This document shows, piece by piece, positions 36,040-47,017 of a stretch of DNA of 64,000 nucleotides. Origin of the DNA: Neodontobutis hainanensis (lineage: Eukaryota; Chordata; Actinopteri; Gobiiformes; Odontobutidae); NCBI GenBank assembly GCA_024349245.1, contig JALDNG010000008.1, positions 4,749,501-4,813,500 on the forward strand. The letters are read 5' to 3'. Position numbers and translations under genes: made by a program. Position 1 is the first letter of the stretch; each line of letters opens with the position of its first letter. Under the pieces are notes generated by a model. The model made no database searches and had not been told where the DNA came from. It was given only the letters and a program-made list of their open reading frames with translations.

Positions 36040-36240
36040 ACAAGACATGACAAGACATTTATTTTTGTATAGCCCAATACCAGAACAACAGCCGCCTCAA
36101 AGGGCTTAACAGACTGCACTAGACAACATCCCCTGTCCTTAGACCCTCCATCAGGGCGAGGAAAAACTCCCAAAAAAAACCCAGGCGGGAAAAAAGAGAA
36201 ACCTCAGGCAGAACCACAGAAGGACGTGCAGGAATGTGTA
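36040..36240 (-). mobile_element. LINE 3' tail, minus strand
   Basis: On the minus strand the piece ends in ATTGGGCTATACAAAAATAA and then short TGTCTTGTCATGTCTTGT repeats, the way many fish LINE 3' ends finish (an 'attgggctatataaataa' box plus a short repeat). Inside are GAGTTTTTCCTCGCCCTGAT and an AAGGACAGGGGATG word of the same widespread repeat. No coding region is retained. The clade is not clear to me. Confidence 0.62.
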
Positions 36241-38525
36241 CAGGACAGTTGAAAAATACATAGAAATACACAAAATATATTTATAAAAAAACATTTAAGA
36301 AAAAAATGGATTATTTCAGCTGCATAGACCCCTGACTATGCTGCTGGATTTATAATGGCCTAGGTCCTAAATATAAAATTTAAAAAGGTATGAAGTTTTT
36401 TTTTTTTTGATACACCTCCAGCTACTTATGGTGATTTATTTCCTTAGATTAGACTTTCCCTGCCCTAATTTAAAAGCCTCAGGTCTTAGGTCTACTGTTG
36501 TTTTTAGTCCTATTTGTGTATTTTTGATTGTGTTTCATTTTTGATTGTGTGGCAATTGGTGCAACAAATAAAGGATTCAACTCCATGCACTTGTCGCTAT
36601 TTTAATAGTTAAACCCATTGCTCTGAGTGTAACTTTTTTAGACGCAAGTACAGTGACAAGTGGCCATGATGTTGCATGATTGAGCATTCTTCACATTAAA
36701 AAGTATGAAAAATCTTGGTTTATTTAAGGTTCATTAGATCCTTGTAGTATACAATTGTTTGGTCATTTACTGCCAGTTTGTGATAAAGAAATAAACAAGC
36801 TACACACGATGACTGCTGTCCTTTCATAATTGTGTGACCTTAAAAAGATATGCTCTCTAATTAAATCTCAAATAGAAAGGCTAACATAAGATCAAGAAAA
36901 ATCAATCTCTCCACCACATGTTCAAGGTCTCTCTTTATGAAACAACACTCCACTCACTTTTCCTGGTAAACATCTTTTATTTTCTTGGAGCTGAGGCACG
37001 AACAGTCACCAACCAAGCAGCAGCACCTGCAATGATAAAGACTGCTCCCCTGGGCAGCACAGCTTTAAACCTTGCTGTACCAAATCATTACTTCTGGCTG
37101 CATGTCACACAGTTCATCTAGTGGAAAAGCCAAACAAAGTCTAAGAAGATTTCAGCTTCTGCTGCCTGTCTAAAGTCAGACGTTTATGAGAAGCAAGAAC
37201 CCAATAGGAGTGGTCAATAGCTTTGGCGCTTGAGCAGTTTTTATGAACTCTAAATAGGTTGACTGTCTCTATAGAATAAAGTAAAACTGGGAGGGCATAA
37301 ATACAGTGACATAAATAAATGTTACAGTGAAAAAGTTATAAGACAAAGATCTGAGAAGAACTGTGTTTAGTTTCTGTTAGTTGTGGTTAGATCCCAAATA
37401 TGTTTTTTTTTTTTGTCAAGAAACATGCTATCTGAGTTAAGAGGGGCTAAAGACTGAAGAAACACTTCAGGGAGTACTGACCAATGTCACCATGGCTTCC
37501 CAGCCGTCTTATGAACTCTATATGACCTACAATATTACATAAAATTATACCAAGCATTAAAATCAAAGGTCCTTAAATGAATTAAAATAGACTGTGTGCC
37601 CTCTACAATTAGCTCCTATAAGACACCTCAGTTATTTAGTTAAAAAGGGTCACATTAGGCAATAAATAATAAGAATGTGTTTATGTAGAGTCAGGGTGAT
37701 ACTGCCCTTGACTGCAGAAGTAATTTATTCTAAAAGGCAGTCTCAACTGGATTGGGACATATTACTATTGTATCATACTCCCCAACAATCCTTTGCTGTT
37801 GAAAACTGAAAACTTTAAGAACCGTAAAGAGCACTACTACAGTAAATGCCACTTAAGTCATGGCTTGTGCAAGTGATGCTCACTTGTTCATCTTATTACA
37901 AATGCCTTGAGCACAACCCTCAGCCGGGCAACCAGGCATGAGAGGTTTGAGTCATTAGAAAGATGGACCAGCAGCTGCAGGCTCTGGATTGAAGCACCTC
38001 TGTCGTCCACAATCCACTCAGCTAAAATGTCAATGAGCAAGGTGCTGACTTCTTACCACCTCCTCTATGCTGCTCCATCTGCTGACAGATTGGATGTGCC
38101 TTAATTTTAGACAAGCTGCTTTTTTTCTGGGGACATGCTTTTCCTTGCCATTGAAGAAGCAAGTGCGGATGGCAGAGAAACAAGCTGAAAAGCCATGTGT
38201 GACCTTTCGCTGGTCTCTTCACTGTTTTCGCCAGCTGCTTCTTTCATTTCATCCATATTTGTTGTGTGCCGCATAGCACAAGGCCTGGTGCTGTTGTTTA
38301 TTAAAGCAAAGCAGTCACCTTGAGCTATTAGATATATCAGTAACGTTGCCAGCCAAAATTAACCAGCTGGAAATAAAGTCAAAGGTATACAGACAGTATT
38401 TGCAGGAGTTAATCATACCAAAAATGACACTACACAAGACTACCCTGAATTTATTTTATTGAAATAAGTACTTTTTCTTTACCCTTTTAAGAATTTAAAT
38501 TTACTTGTGCAAGTCAAGGAAAAAT

Positions 38526-38735
38526 ACTATAAACATGGACAAAATTGTTGGTACCCTTCGGACAATGAAAGAAAAACTCACAATGGTCACAGAAAAAACT
38601 TTATTCTGACAAAAGTAATAATAAATAAAAATTCTATGAATGTTAACCAATGAAAGTCAGACATTGCTTTTCAACCATGCTTCAACGGAATTATTTAAAA
38701 AAATAAACTCATGGAACAGGCCTAGACAAAATGCT
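38526..38735 (+). mobile_element. Tc1/mariner-type transposon end
   Basis: The sequence starts at a TA-rich junction and reads AAACATGGACAAAATTGTTG, then GGTACCCTTCGGACAATG, then AAAGAAAAACTCACAATGG, and continues through AATAAACTCATGGAACAGGC. This is the terminal inverted repeat region of a Tc1-like DNA transposon I remember from many fish. Similarity stops at about 38735. No transposase and no opposite end are present nearby, so only one end survives. The preserved bases suggest a fairly young copy, but this is an impression and not a measured divergence. Confidence 0.75.
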
Positions 38736-39227
38736 AGACTATTTCATTTGGCATGCTTACTATTAATTAGCCAAGAGTTGATTAACTAGAGCCATCAACA
38801 AGAACCGGACCAAAACTGATGGAAAAAAACTGTGAGCGGTGCTGACAGTGAGGAGACTGTAGGCTGAGTGGCCCCAGTCTCTGTAAATCCCGCGCTCTCT
38901 TTTAGCGCCGCTCTGTCCCGGACCTCTGCACATTTAAGTCTTGTCTTAAATATACATTGTGTTTACGTCCAACAGCACAGATAAACTACACATAAGTTCC
39001 GCTTAAGTGACGTTAATTTACTGTTTGCGGCAACTCTACACTTCCTGTTATCTTTTAAAAATCAATTCCGTGCCATTTGACTGCAGTTGAAACCACTTTA
39101 TTTTGGTGGAAGCAGAAAATGAAATAGCATTAGAGCTGCACAACTGCTATCTATCTACTATCTAATTTCACAAAAGACAGCTTTCCCTCAGCAGCAGCTG
39201 ATATACAGCAGGTTAAAACAAACGGCC
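38736..39227. other. non-coding sequence
   Basis: A CG-containing patch lies at 38840-38930 (CCCGCGCTC, AGCGCCGCTC). No gene or known repeat was recognised. It might be part of an unidentified transposon. Confidence 0.5.
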
Positions 39228-39605
39228 TACCTTAGAGCGCTCCTGCCTCATAGCAAGAGGGTTGTGAGTTCAAAACCGATTCAAACATCCTCGTCCAACT
39301 CCGGTCTTTCTGTGAGGAGTCTGCATGTCTCCCAGGTGTTACTTTGGGTTCTCTCCGGGTACTTCGGCTTCCTCCCACCGTCTAAAGACATACATGTACA
39401 GGATAATCGGCAACTCTAAAGAGTCCCAAGTGAATGAATGTGAGAGTGAATGGTTGTTTGCCACTGTCTGTCTCTAAATGTTAGCCCTGCGACTAACTGG
39501 CCATTCTCCAAAGTGTACCCCACCTCAGGCCCAAAGTTGCTGGGATAGGCTTCAATCACCCCTGACCCCTAACAGGTGGAGAATAAATGAAAAAAAAAAA
39601 AAACA
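39228..39605 (+). mobile_element. second copy of the 14.9-kb SINE, 5'-truncated
   Basis: Matches 14930-15290 throughout: TCCTGCCTCATAGCAAGAGG, GTGAGTTCAAAAC, CTCCGGTCTTTCTGTGAGG, TCCTCCCACCGTCTAAAGAC, AACTCTAAAGAGTCCC and TTAGCCCTGCGACTAACTGG. The A box region is lost and the tail is an A run at 39590-39603. An extra ATTCAAACATCCTCGTCC segment near the head is not in the first copy. No target-site duplication was evident. Confidence 0.9.
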
Positions 39606-40186
39606 CACAAACTTTCAGAAGGCTCCTTTAAATAACAAAGGTTTGAATGTCAAAATGCTGGTCTATTCATTCATTTTAAATGTATATCATTAGACACTGT
39701 ATTGTCATTTTAAAAGTATTAGATTTATTTAAGAACAGAAATTAATAATCCACAATTAAGGGGTTATATAATAAAAAAGTTATGATGGTGGTCATGAACC
39801 TTAACATATTTGTGCTTCAGATGCAGTTATTAAAAAATTGGGGCAATTCCATGGTTTTGTATTTATAAATTTACTCACCCAATAGCAGCTGAAAACTTCA
39901 TGAATTCATTTAAAATTCACCAGAAAACAGGGAATTACATCTACTTTTTTAAGAATCTCCTGGGGAAGGACCTTCTGTCTGACAATGTCTGCAAACCTTT
40001 ATTAAATAGCTTTTATTTGGTGATGTGTGACAAATGATTATTAATAAGAAACAACCAAAATAATATTTTATTTTTGCTGGCTTAGGTTTGAAGTATTGCT
40101 CTATGAAAATTGTGGAGTGGCTACAGAATCGCTCAACCTCAAGGCCTACCATTACATTAAGGCAGACATGAGGAAGGGCTTCTTTT

Positions 40187-40228
40187 CAAAGGTTGCCTGG
40201 GGCCCTAAATTTGCTAAGCCCGCCACTG
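40187..40228 (-). repeat. hAT-like terminal sequence (candidate)
   Basis: On the minus strand it starts CAGTGGCGGGCTTAG, then AAATTTAGGGCCCCAGGCAA. A CAG-start, a GC-rich first decamer and a GGGCCCC word shortly inside are typical of hAT ends. No partner end was found. Confidence 0.35.
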
Positions 40229-40280
40229 TCTGCACCAGGAATTTTATTCAGTATTTCCAGCAAAAGTCTGTCTAAAGCAC

Positions 40281-40580
40281 AATAATAATAATAATATTGG
40301 ATATGGTTTTATATAGCGCATTTTCTTGGCTCTCAAAGCGCATTACAGAGTCCATTATTCATTCACTCCACAGTCACACACTGGTGGTGGAGACCTGGCA
40401 GCCATTTTACAGACTCTCCAACCTCCAAACATTCTCACACCAGAGCTGTGGCACTGGTCACAACAACAGTATGAACCAAGGTCACAACAACAGTATGAAC
40501 TGAGAGGAGAGTGGGAATCGAACCGCCTACCTTCCGGTTGAAGGACAACTGCTCTACCCACTGAGCTACTGCCGCCCCAC
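40281..40580 (-). mobile_element. tRNA-derived SINE, minus strand, with internal 24-bp duplication
   Basis: On the minus strand the head reads GGCGGCAGTAGCTCAGTGGG with A box TAGCTCAGTGGGTAGAGC and B box GGTTCGATTCC, then the body with TTCATACTGTTGTTGTGACC, and a tail with AATGCGCTTTGAGAGCC, GCGCTATATAAAACC and an ATT microsatellite at 40281-40296. The head and early body match the SINE at 9146, but the tail does not. A 24-base unit is tandemly duplicated at 40456-40479 and 40480-40500. It is not a functional tRNA. Confidence 0.9.
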
Positions 40581-41544
40581 ATAATAACTATTTTGTAGCT
40601 CAGTGAAGATGTTGTATTATGCCACTTTCCATTAACAATGTAAAAAAAAAAACATTTGTTGCTTTTCTTTTCACATTTTAAAAAAAAAAGGAATTCAAAG
40701 TTTAAAAAAGTGTGTTTCTGTCATTGAAAACTTCTCTAAATGTGAAAATGAGTGGGTGTGGGTTGTGTGTTTCACTGAAGGAAATATTGTTTTCTAAAAG
40801 TCAGTAATTTTGTTCATCTTGATCTAGTTTGAGCAATAAGCACTGATTTTCCCTCTCTATAATTAGTGCATGAAATTATACTTGGCTGAGACTTATACTC
40901 GAATTGAACTGCCAATATAAGCATCTAGGGTGAACATTTTTGGACATGATAGGAATATGTTCAGTTCGGCAAAAAAAGTAACAGCAACCAGAGATGTCCT
41001 GACTCCTCATTCTTGTCCTTAAATTCCTTTTTCATCACTGTCTCTCCGGAGTACATGATAATCAGGAACACAATTAAACATTGAACAATTAAAATGTCAA
41101 GTACAAAAACTAAAATGGCAAAGTTTCTCAGACAACAGGGACTAAAAATAGCAAACAAAGCTCAAATAAAAAGAATTCCGTTTGATTTCTGAATAATGGT
41201 CGCAATACTGTGGGAGCGGTTTAATCGGTATGGATAGTTGTGAGAGTCATTCAGAAGAATTAAACATTTCCAGCTTTTACAAATTATAACTTTAACGTCA
41301 CTTTCATCTGGGAGGAACACTGGTTATGCAAGATTGAGTTCCTTGTCTGAAGCAGTACGGTCTCTATTATTTACAGTAACAACGACCATCAGATTGTAGA
41401 AAAAGTACAGACAGCTTGTAAAAAACAGTCAAAAGAGCAAGAACTACCAATCTGCTTTTGTTGTTTATTGTGGCTTATGTACGTAGAGAGTACGCCCCCT
41501 TCTGATCTACTGATCTTAATAAAGACTGATACCTACATAAATAG

Positions 41545-41660
41545 GGGGTAAACATGGCAGAGTGGTTAGCACTCTTGCCTCACAGCTAGAAGACACCCTG
41601 GCCACTGTCCAGGGTGTACCCTGCCTCAGTCCCTAACATGACTAAGCGGTAGAAAATTAA
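41545..41660 (+). mobile_element. internally deleted copy of the 14.9-kb SINE
   Basis: The head ACATGGCAGAGTGGTTAGCA and TCTTGCCTCACAGC is joined directly to the distal body GGCCACTGTCCAGGGTGTAC, skipping about 215 bases present in 14905-15294. A second gap of about 40 bases separates CCTCAG from CCCTAACATGAC. The end is AAGCGGTAGAAAATTAA. Both termini are recognisable, so the losses are internal. Confidence 0.85.
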
Positions 41661-44600
41661 TCACTTACAAAAATATGGCATTTTTATATTGTATGTTTCT
41701 TATTTTTAGTTTGGCGAATGCAAACTTAACTTTAAATGAAGAGGCAGTTACATACTTCATTTACCACATTTTCTTCCCACATAATATTTTTTTTAAATGA
41801 CAAAATATGTATAAAAGTCTAAATCAAATGCCATCCTAACTAATGAAAATTTTGGGTAAAACTGAAATCGATTTTCCCCATAAATCTGTTGAGTACTTGC
41901 TTCAAACAACAGAGACCTGGAGACACCTCATCACAAGACTTTCATCACTTCGCATTGCCATCCTCCGGTGTTTGTGTCATATTTAAAACATTAAAGCCCT
42001 GACTGTTTAGTCAAAAAATAACACTGCTGCCTAAATTAGATGATTTGTGAGTGACATTTTTGTTCCTATCTAAACTACAAATGATTTACCAACAGCTACT
42101 CATTAAAAATATATGGTCTTCAATTTGTTTTGCTGGTTCTTTTCATAAACAGAATAACCCCTGCTTTAAATAGTTCAGTGGCCCCATCTGAGCAAATACT
42201 CCACTATGTACCTCAGGCACAGGTATCTCACCTGAACAAGTCTTAACAAATAAAAAAAAATAAAAAAAATAAAACAATGTTTTTTTGTTGCAAATTCTGG
42301 AAGGTTACGCAGTGTAGCTAAAACCCCTTCTAAAAGCTATAACTAGTGTGACAGTAGTAATGTGTTTGTATTAGATGTCCAAAAGCATGGGTTAAGTGGA
42401 TATAGGAAAGGGTGAGGAACATTGCTAAAATGCTTAAATGGGACTTAATGACCCCAAATTTGTCCAGCTGCCAATGGGAGGCAAAGGCTGGCGGAGAAAG
42501 AAGCATGAGAATTAGGAACTAGTGAAGTCATTTGGCTCAAAGGGACAGAGGAAAGGAAAGAGCAATGGGTGGGGAAGACAGATTGCATGCACTCAGGTAA
42601 ATGGTGCTAAAATAGGGACAAAAAACAGAATTCTTCAAGATTAAAGAGATTAGGAGCAGAGAGGGGAGGAAAATGGGATTTTGATTCAACATGGCTTTCT
42701 GATCCCAGAGTAAGAAGTTCGAGAGCTGAATTAATGGCTATTGAGCACACGGGGAAAGGTGGGGATTTAGCATTTCAGACAGGCTCTAAGGAAATGGTGA
42801 TATTAAAAAAATTAGGCCATGAAAAAAATGGCACAAAGACTAAGTTAGATAGTTTAATTTACTGGTGTTTGGTGAATATGTTTAAATCAGAGTTCTGTTG
42901 GATTTTGTCCATCAAACGACACAAAGAATGCATCAAAAAACAACAATGCCATTCTTTTTGAGAGCAGCTCCACTGGGTCGGCCGCACACTTCGACACATC
43001 ACTTTCTCTCTGCTACCCCCAATCAACAGACAGGAAGAAATAAAGCCAGAGTGAGAAAAGGGTCAGGAAGAGCTGTCACCATGCCTGTCCACCCCAGATA
43101 CTATCTGCACCAAAGACTTTCCTCTGGGATTGAGGTCACACGTCACCTCAACACGTTTCCTCCCATGAGATATCGCACTGACTCAAACTCACTCAAAAAG
43201 TCTCCTCTTTCCATGGATTTGAAATACTGCTTTAGCAACATTATAGCTTTAAAGAATCCTGTGATCTCCTGTACAAAACTACCCACATAAACAGCAAGTG
43301 AAATGCGGAAATCTCCACAGTGGGTGGCCATTTTACCACAGCACTGTGATTGACATTTAATGATTTTGACGCATGCTGGCAGAGGTATCCCACTGAATAT
43401 GAATAATGATAAGTTCGAGTCATTCAGTTTCATTCATTGCTACATACTATGCACTGACTTATGTGCCTGCCGTAGTGGTCCACTACAGATGATAAAAAAC
43501 AATGCTTGTACAGATGTTTACCTGCACCCTTGTGTAACATTTGACTATTTACTGACTCTACTGAAACCGTGCCTTTTAAAAGTCATACATATTTGCACAG
43601 TGTGATTTTTTTTTTTACTACCCTGTTTAAATTTAAAACACGCCATGACATTTTGTATGCTGCAATTAATTCTGAATGTAATGGTACAGTTCAGACTGAA
43701 TGCCAATAAATGCAGTCAATGTGAGCTTCCTGGTACTTTGTATTGTTCGCGGCAGCGGAATTTGACCTGCATTGTGCACAAGCGCAGCTGTCTGCCTTCT
43801 ATTCATCAACACATGAGCACTTACTAGAGACTGAGATGTTTGAGCGAAAGCAGTAAGGTTGGCATTCTGTGACTGTAATTGGCTACAGCAGCACCTACAA
43901 AATGAAACTGTAAATTCCTTTTCGCAACACCACATTACTAGACTGTAGGAAAGCAAGGAAGAAAATAACCAGGCACCTTATTAGGAACAAAAATTACAGC
44001 ACTTTCAATTTTTCTAACTTTACTGGTCTTCTAAACACAACACAGTAAGAATTGTAATGCCCTATTGTTATTCTAATGTCAAAATAAATGCAACATTGAA
44101 AACCTATAAGAGATAGTGGCTCACTACTTTTTAAACCGTGAAAACACAATTTCAAGCTTTTATAAGCACCAACCATTAGATCCCAAGACTCTTTCTTTAC
44201 CAATAATTATATGAAGACATTTTTCAGGAGTGCATTAAGGTGTATAAGTGTACTCAATGTAACCAATGCTTAGTTAAGTACAAAGTGCTTCTTTCTTTAA
44301 AAATAAAGAAAAAAACTATGGTCATATTCTTGATACATTCATAGACCTTACATTTTGAACAACAAAGCAGCAGTGTGGCAGAACCTCTCTCTGATACTTG
44401 TGTTTTAGATATAGTAATCAATTCATTTTTATGAATTCTTTGCAGGTAGAAATAAGAGCCTCATAGCTCAAAGCATCTCTCTGAAGCTGTAAAACCAAAA
44501 AATGTTCCATCTCAAGTAAAAATTGTGGAATTAAATCCAGTACAAAGGCAGAACAACAATAAACACAGAACGAGTGTTGTTTTGTCTCAAGCAGACAACT

Positions 44601-46736
44601 AAGGCGCCGCCATATGCTGCGACTGTAAGATGTGAAAAGAATACAATTGCAGATAGTGTATCTAAAAAGCATTTCTTTTGTCTGGATTTGGACAATTTGT
44701 GGGAAAATTACAGAGGATGGCTCCACAAATATGCTTTGGAACAAAAAAAACAAAACAAAAGCAAACAAGTGCAGTGGTAATCAACATAAAAAATATAGTG
44801 GGTGCAAAGCTCCATATGCATTAAACACCGAAGCGGCAATCAGCCAGCAATCAACCAGAACTTCACTGAAATAAAGCACTTCAAAACAGGTCAAAGAAAA
44901 CATGTCTATGATTTGACAATTATTATGCAAATACAGGAATATATACATTATTAATTGAAATCTTTAAAATGATTTCAAAAGCCATAACTCCATCCTGGGG
45001 TTTATTTAAAAGAAGAATCAAATGATGCGTTTTTTACTGCCTTTCACAACAAGCAGAATAAAATAATTGTCTTTTTCTTTTTGCCGTTTTGTCATACTAT
45101 CATGACTCGGGTAAAACAAAATGCTCCCGAGAGGGAATAATAAATACAGCAGTGCATAATGTAAAATGCTTATGTATGCAATTGTGATCCTAAGCCCTGT
45201 TATGCATTCTGAGTTCCTTTTATTTGTCAAAACTAATTGGTTGCACACATCCAGTTGAACCAGATAATTCACTTCTTAGGCACTCAAACACAGACAGGTG
45301 TCCTCACTGACACACAAAGACGAGCTTTGGCCATGACAGCATACATTTTTGTTGTTAGATTCTACATTTTATATTCACTTGGGCTGTAGTTGTCACGCAG
45401 GAACTATACATTTTGGGGTAAGCAGTTGTTCCACCAGCGGGCTGCGGCGCTTACTCACTGTCAGCACACTGACAATACAGCACACACGTGGACATAAATG
45501 TGATCCCCACAGTTAAAGAATTGCCTGTGTAATGAGGAAGTCATGAATAATACAATAACAAAGTAATAACCTCGTCATTATTGAGACCTAATGCCCATTA
45601 GGAGCTTCTCTTAGATCCAGCACTGTGTAATGCAGCTAATGATGACCACAAAAGCTCACAACAGTAAATGCTCCATGTCCTGTTTTCTCCTGTCTTAACA
45701 ACGTCCTTATCATCTCCCATTCTGTCTTATCTTGGTCATTGATTTATGGAGATTTGTATCACTTATTTTCACATCCAGCCATTTATTGCTTCCAGATATA
45801 GTGTGATAAAGTGCTCCATTCTGTCATTATTTCTCAGCTTTTTAAACCTTGCACCTACAGCGCTGCATAAAAGGTACTGTATAGCTCTTCCACCCACAAG
45901 GAGAAAAAAAAAAGACTACACTATGCTTTTTAAACTCAAAGTATTGTGTGACATGCAGATGCTGTGATATCTGACACCGCAGACAGAATCAAAGCTGATA
46001 ACTTCAATAAAAAAACCTTTCTTAAACCATGCGGCAAAAGAGGATGCCGTCTTGGTGTTTTTCCAAGAGCTGTGTGGGAGTGGGGAGTGACTGCTGATGA
46101 CAAATGTCGCCTCTGACCTCTCAGATTGATATGCGGCTTCACAACATTCAGGTCTGCTGCCATGGTTACTAGGTACCGCATCTAACCAGAGATCAATATG
46201 ATTCAGTTCCCAGCGCCCAATCAGTCATTAATCTTAACATCAAATGTGTCAGTTGCTGTACAGTGTCACAGAGACATTACCCAATGAGGTGTGTCCAGAG
46301 GAACAGAGATGTAAGATATAATGACAGAGAGGAAACAGCCAGGCAAACTCTTCCAACCTTTTATGCAACGTTCATTTACATTTACACAAGGTAAATCACT
46401 GCTGGAACATTCTCAAGGTTGTACTAAGTTTTTAGGTCTTTCATATTTGCTATATCTTTAGGTGAATCGCTGTAAAACGCTGCAATATTGTTAATCTGAC
46501 AAGGAACTAACAAATACTTTTACAAATGCAACATGATGTGGGGATAAAATAATGTACACAATTTGTTCAGTATAGCTGTTTCTAAGCATAAGCTCAACAC
46601 TGCTACTGGAACACAAAACTGCCAATGGGTACACACTGCCAATTCTGACTTTGCACAAGAATTTTAAATGTATTTCGAGCTTCTCAGTCATTCAGGTCAC
46701 TTAAAGGGTTAATGTTCAGGTGCTTTTCTTTTTAAT
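41661..46736. other. non-coding sequence, no gene seen
   Basis: No repeat body is recognised except the short motif at 42300-42323. A plus frame at 42928-43290 is open for about 120 codons in a locally GC-richer block but has no domain I recognise. T run at 43607-43616. No gene is supported. Confidence 0.55.
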
Positions 46737-47017
46737 GGGGCGGCAGTGGCTCAGTGGTAGAGCGGCCATCCTTCAACTGGAAGGTAGTAGGTTCGATTCC
46801 AGTAGCACTGGTGTATGAATGTGTGTGACTGTGGAGGTGTGTTTGGTGGTGGTAGGAGAAGGTTGAGCGCCGTTTGTGTGGCAGCCCCCCTCTCTGTCTG
46901 CCCCAGGAGTGGATGTGTGTGAATGGGGTGAGTGGAAGCACCATGTAAAGCGCTTTGGGTGCCCAAGAAGGGTGCAGGAAAGCGCTATATAAATGCATGC
47001 CATTTACCATTTACCAT
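46737..47017 (+). mobile_element. tRNA-derived SINE with (CATTTAC)n tail
   Basis: Head GGGGCGGCAGTGGCTCAGTG with an A box, and B box GGTTCGATTCC at 46791-46801. The body includes TGTGTGTGACTGTGGAGG. The tail AAAGCGCTTTGGGTGCCC, AAAGCGCTATATAAATGC and repeated CATTTAC words (47000-47016) is the tail class also seen at 20335-20400 and, in part, at 40281-40330. Three overlapping minus-strand open frames here are not genes. No clear target-site duplication. Confidence 0.88.

Larger units (their letters stand above)
34286..38525. other. mostly non-coding unique sequence with two repeat scraps
   Basis: Holds the SINE tail at 35793-35826 and the LINE tail at 36040-36240, listed separately, plus T runs at about 36399-36410 and 37402-37413. 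A plus frame at 34368-34706 has no recognisable domain. Positions 35700-35940 include ATATTGATATATTGCACA-like words of an old AT-rich repeat. No gene is supported. Confidence 0.55.

Noticed and set aside
40456..40500. CRISPR-like direct repeat
   Set aside because: Only two adjacent 24-bp copies with no spacer, inside a SINE in a eukaryotic genome.
42928..43290. Protein-coding gene of about 120 codons
   Set aside because: The frame upstream begins at a non-ATG codon. From the internal ATG there is no recognisable domain, no splice context and no codon bias that I can see. Left as possible but unsupported.
44418..44768. Minus-strand 116-residue protein
   Set aside because: No recognisable domain, AT-rich context and no splice signals that would make it an exon.
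46157..46170. Third full RFX X-box
   Set aside because: GCTGCCATGGTTAC departs from the consensus at two conserved half-site bases, so it was not listed as a site.
46732..47010. Histidine- and threonine-rich minus-strand protein
   Set aside because: Antisense translation of a SINE.
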